This document shows positions 6,389-7,135 of a DNA stretch of 7,135 nucleotides, one piece after another; the first letter of the stretch is position 1; every line of letters starts with the position of its first letter. The notes beneath the pieces were generated by a model. It was not told the origin of the DNA. It ran no database searches and was given only the letters and a program-made list of their open reading frames with translations. Source of the DNA: Chloroflexota bacterium (lineage in GTDB: Bacteria > Chloroflexota > Anaerolineae > Promineifilales > Promineifilaceae); assembly GCA_008501785.1 (NCBI GenBank), contig QQUD01000469.1:1-7135 (forward strand), given 5' to 3'. The position numbers and the translations under genes are program-made.

Positions 6389-7135
6389 CATGAATCACGC
6401 CATTGTCTGCTTTAATGTCGGTGATGATAACTTGTACAGTTTCGTTCAAGAATACATTGCCATCGACAACAGAGATTGCCACATCTCCACCTTGAACGGT
6501 TGTTGCTGCATCCAGCGTGACAACAGTTTCAGCCATGACCGCATCGGCAACGACGTGATAAAGGAGAATGTCGGTCAATGCGCCTTCGGGGTCGGCTAAC
6601 AGGCTGTCAACGGTTCCTTCGGGCAAGGCGGCAAAGGCATCATCGGTGGGTGCGAATACGGTGAACGGGCCTTCGCTGCTCAGGGTATCAACGAGGTTGG
6701 CGGCGGTAACAGCAGCAACCAATGTCTCAAAACGGCCGTCTGCGACAGCAATGTCCACAATCGTTCCCATCATCTCTTCGTCCATCATATCTTCATCAGC
6801 TTCAGCCATTGTGCTTGGGGGCAGCAGGACGCCATCGATAACGTGAATAACACCATTGTCTGCCTTGATGTCGGTAATGATTACTTGCACAGTTTCGTTC
6901 AGGAAAACATTGCCATCAACCACAGAGATTGCCACATCTTCACCTTGCACAGTCGTTGCTGTGTCGAGGGTGACGACGGTTTCTGCCAATACCTCTCCAC
7001 TGGCGACATGATAAAGGAGAATGTCGGTCAATGCGCCTTCGGGGTCGGCTAACAGGCTGTCAACGGTTCCTTCGGGCAAGGCGGCAAAGGCATCATCGGT
7101 GGGTGCGAATACGGTGAACGGGCCTTCGCTGCTCA
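6363..7135 (-). CDS. Tandem fasciclin (FAS1) domain protein, N-terminal part missing
   Basis: The frame is open through the right edge; 256 residues are visible, numbered from the first complete codon at 7133, and the start lies outside. Two FAS1 units are seen with a period of 151 residues. Each has the H1 motif GPFTVFAPTDDAF (4-16 and 155-167), the LYHV segment (40-43 and 191-194) and the H2 motif GVIHVID-VL-P (94-105 and 245-256). The second unit is complete. They are joined by a Met/acid-rich linker (AEADEDMMDEEMMG, 110-123). FAS1 domains are usually exported and act in adhesion or matrix binding, so a secreted or surface protein is expected; the signal peptide would be upstream of the window. 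A TTG at 7079 could be mistaken for a start, but the fold continues unbroken before it. The protein ends right after the H2 motif and a strong terminator follows. Confidence 0.93.
   Translation of the reverse strand, partial: SSEGPFTVFAPTDDAFAALPEGTVDSLLADPEGALTDILLYHVASGEVLAETVVTLDTATTVQGEDVAISVVDGNVFLNETVQVIITDIKADNGVIHVIDGVLLPPSTMAEADEDMMDEEMMGTIVDIAVADGRFETLVAAVTAANLVDTLSSEGPFTVFAPTDDAFAALPEGTVDSLLADPEGALTDILLYHVVADAVMAETVVTLDAATTVQGGDVAISVVDGNVFLNETVQVIITDIKADNGVIHVIDAVLIP
6556..6682 (-). repeat. 127-base exact repeat, distal copy
   Basis: This stretch of the fasciclin gene is identical to 7009-7135, offset by 453 bases (151 codons). It encodes the H1 motif through LYHV of the last FAS1 domain. 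Sequence on its low-coordinate side has diverged between the two units, including silent changes. Confidence 0.95.
7009..7135 (-). repeat. 127-base exact repeat, proximal copy reaching the window edge
   Basis: This is the second copy of the exact repeat in the fasciclin gene. Identity runs to the last base of the window, so the true repeat may be longer and further FAS1 units may follow. Confidence 0.95.

Larger units (their letters stand above)
69..6740. repeat. Dispersed palindrome ACGGCCGT, 11 copies
   Basis: Exact copies start at 70, 1764, 2191, 3424, 3655, 4090, 4397, 4587, 5113, 5353 and 6732. Most are extended to AACGGCCGTT or a one-base variant of it. All lie inside minus-strand genes: two in UPF0182, one in the small membrane protein, five in the flavoprotein, two in SRPBCC and one in fasciclin. 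They are read as T-A-V (six times), D/N-G-R (three) and R-P (two), so protein constraint does not explain them. Near matches are AATGGCCGTT at 2052-2061 and ATCGGCCGTT at 4056-4065. About 0.1 copies would be expected by chance. Confidence 0.9.

Noticed and set aside
6390..7052. Three plus-strand frames opposite the fasciclin gene
   Set aside because: They recur because the fasciclin domains are repeated in DNA. Two are copies of each other and none resembles a protein family.
7077..7079. TTG as start of the fasciclin gene
   Set aside because: The FAS1 H1 motif continues in frame upstream to the window edge, so the TTG encodes an internal Leu.

Overview
The window is a compact bacterial segment of 7135 bases with fairly balanced base composition. 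It carries seven protein-coding genes: six on the minus strand and one on the plus strand. Both edges cut through a gene. No rRNA, tRNA, transposase or CRISPR array is visible. The gene mix suggests a Chloroflexota bacterium, possibly Anaerolineae. It combines a UPF0182 membrane protein, a DUF3159 membrane protein (both well represented in Actinobacteria and Chloroflexota), tandem fasciclin domains joined by an acidic Met-rich linker, and a CrtI/CrtISO-like oxidoreductase. The taxonomic assignment is an inference from family membership, not a search result.

Layout: 1-1866 (minus) is the N-terminal two thirds of a UPF0182 protein. 2004-2495 (minus) is an unrecognised five-helix membrane protein with a good promoter. 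2732-3409 (plus) is a DUF3159 membrane protein that converges with the next gene, leaving one base between the stop codons. 3411-4865 (minus) is a phytoene desaturase/carotenoid isomerase-like flavoprotein. 4941-5402 (minus) is a COG4276-type SRPBCC protein. 5501-6136 (minus) is a short-chain dehydrogenase with its own promoter. 6363-7135 (minus) is the 3' part of a tandem fasciclin (FAS1) gene followed by a strong hairpin terminator.

The SDR, SRPBCC and CrtI-like genes lie head to tail on the minus strand and may be read from the promoter at 6170-6198. Together they could form a lipid or isoprenoid oxidation module, but no substrate can be read from the sequence. Their two spacers are filled by heptanucleotide repeats that start at the stop codons.

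The most striking signal is not a gene. The 8-base palindrome ACGGCCGT occurs 11 times, where about 0.1 would be expected by chance. All copies lie inside minus-strand coding sequences and all three reading frames are used. This resembles the HIP1 palindrome of cyanobacteria but with a different sequence. No gap between genes exceeds about 240 bases.
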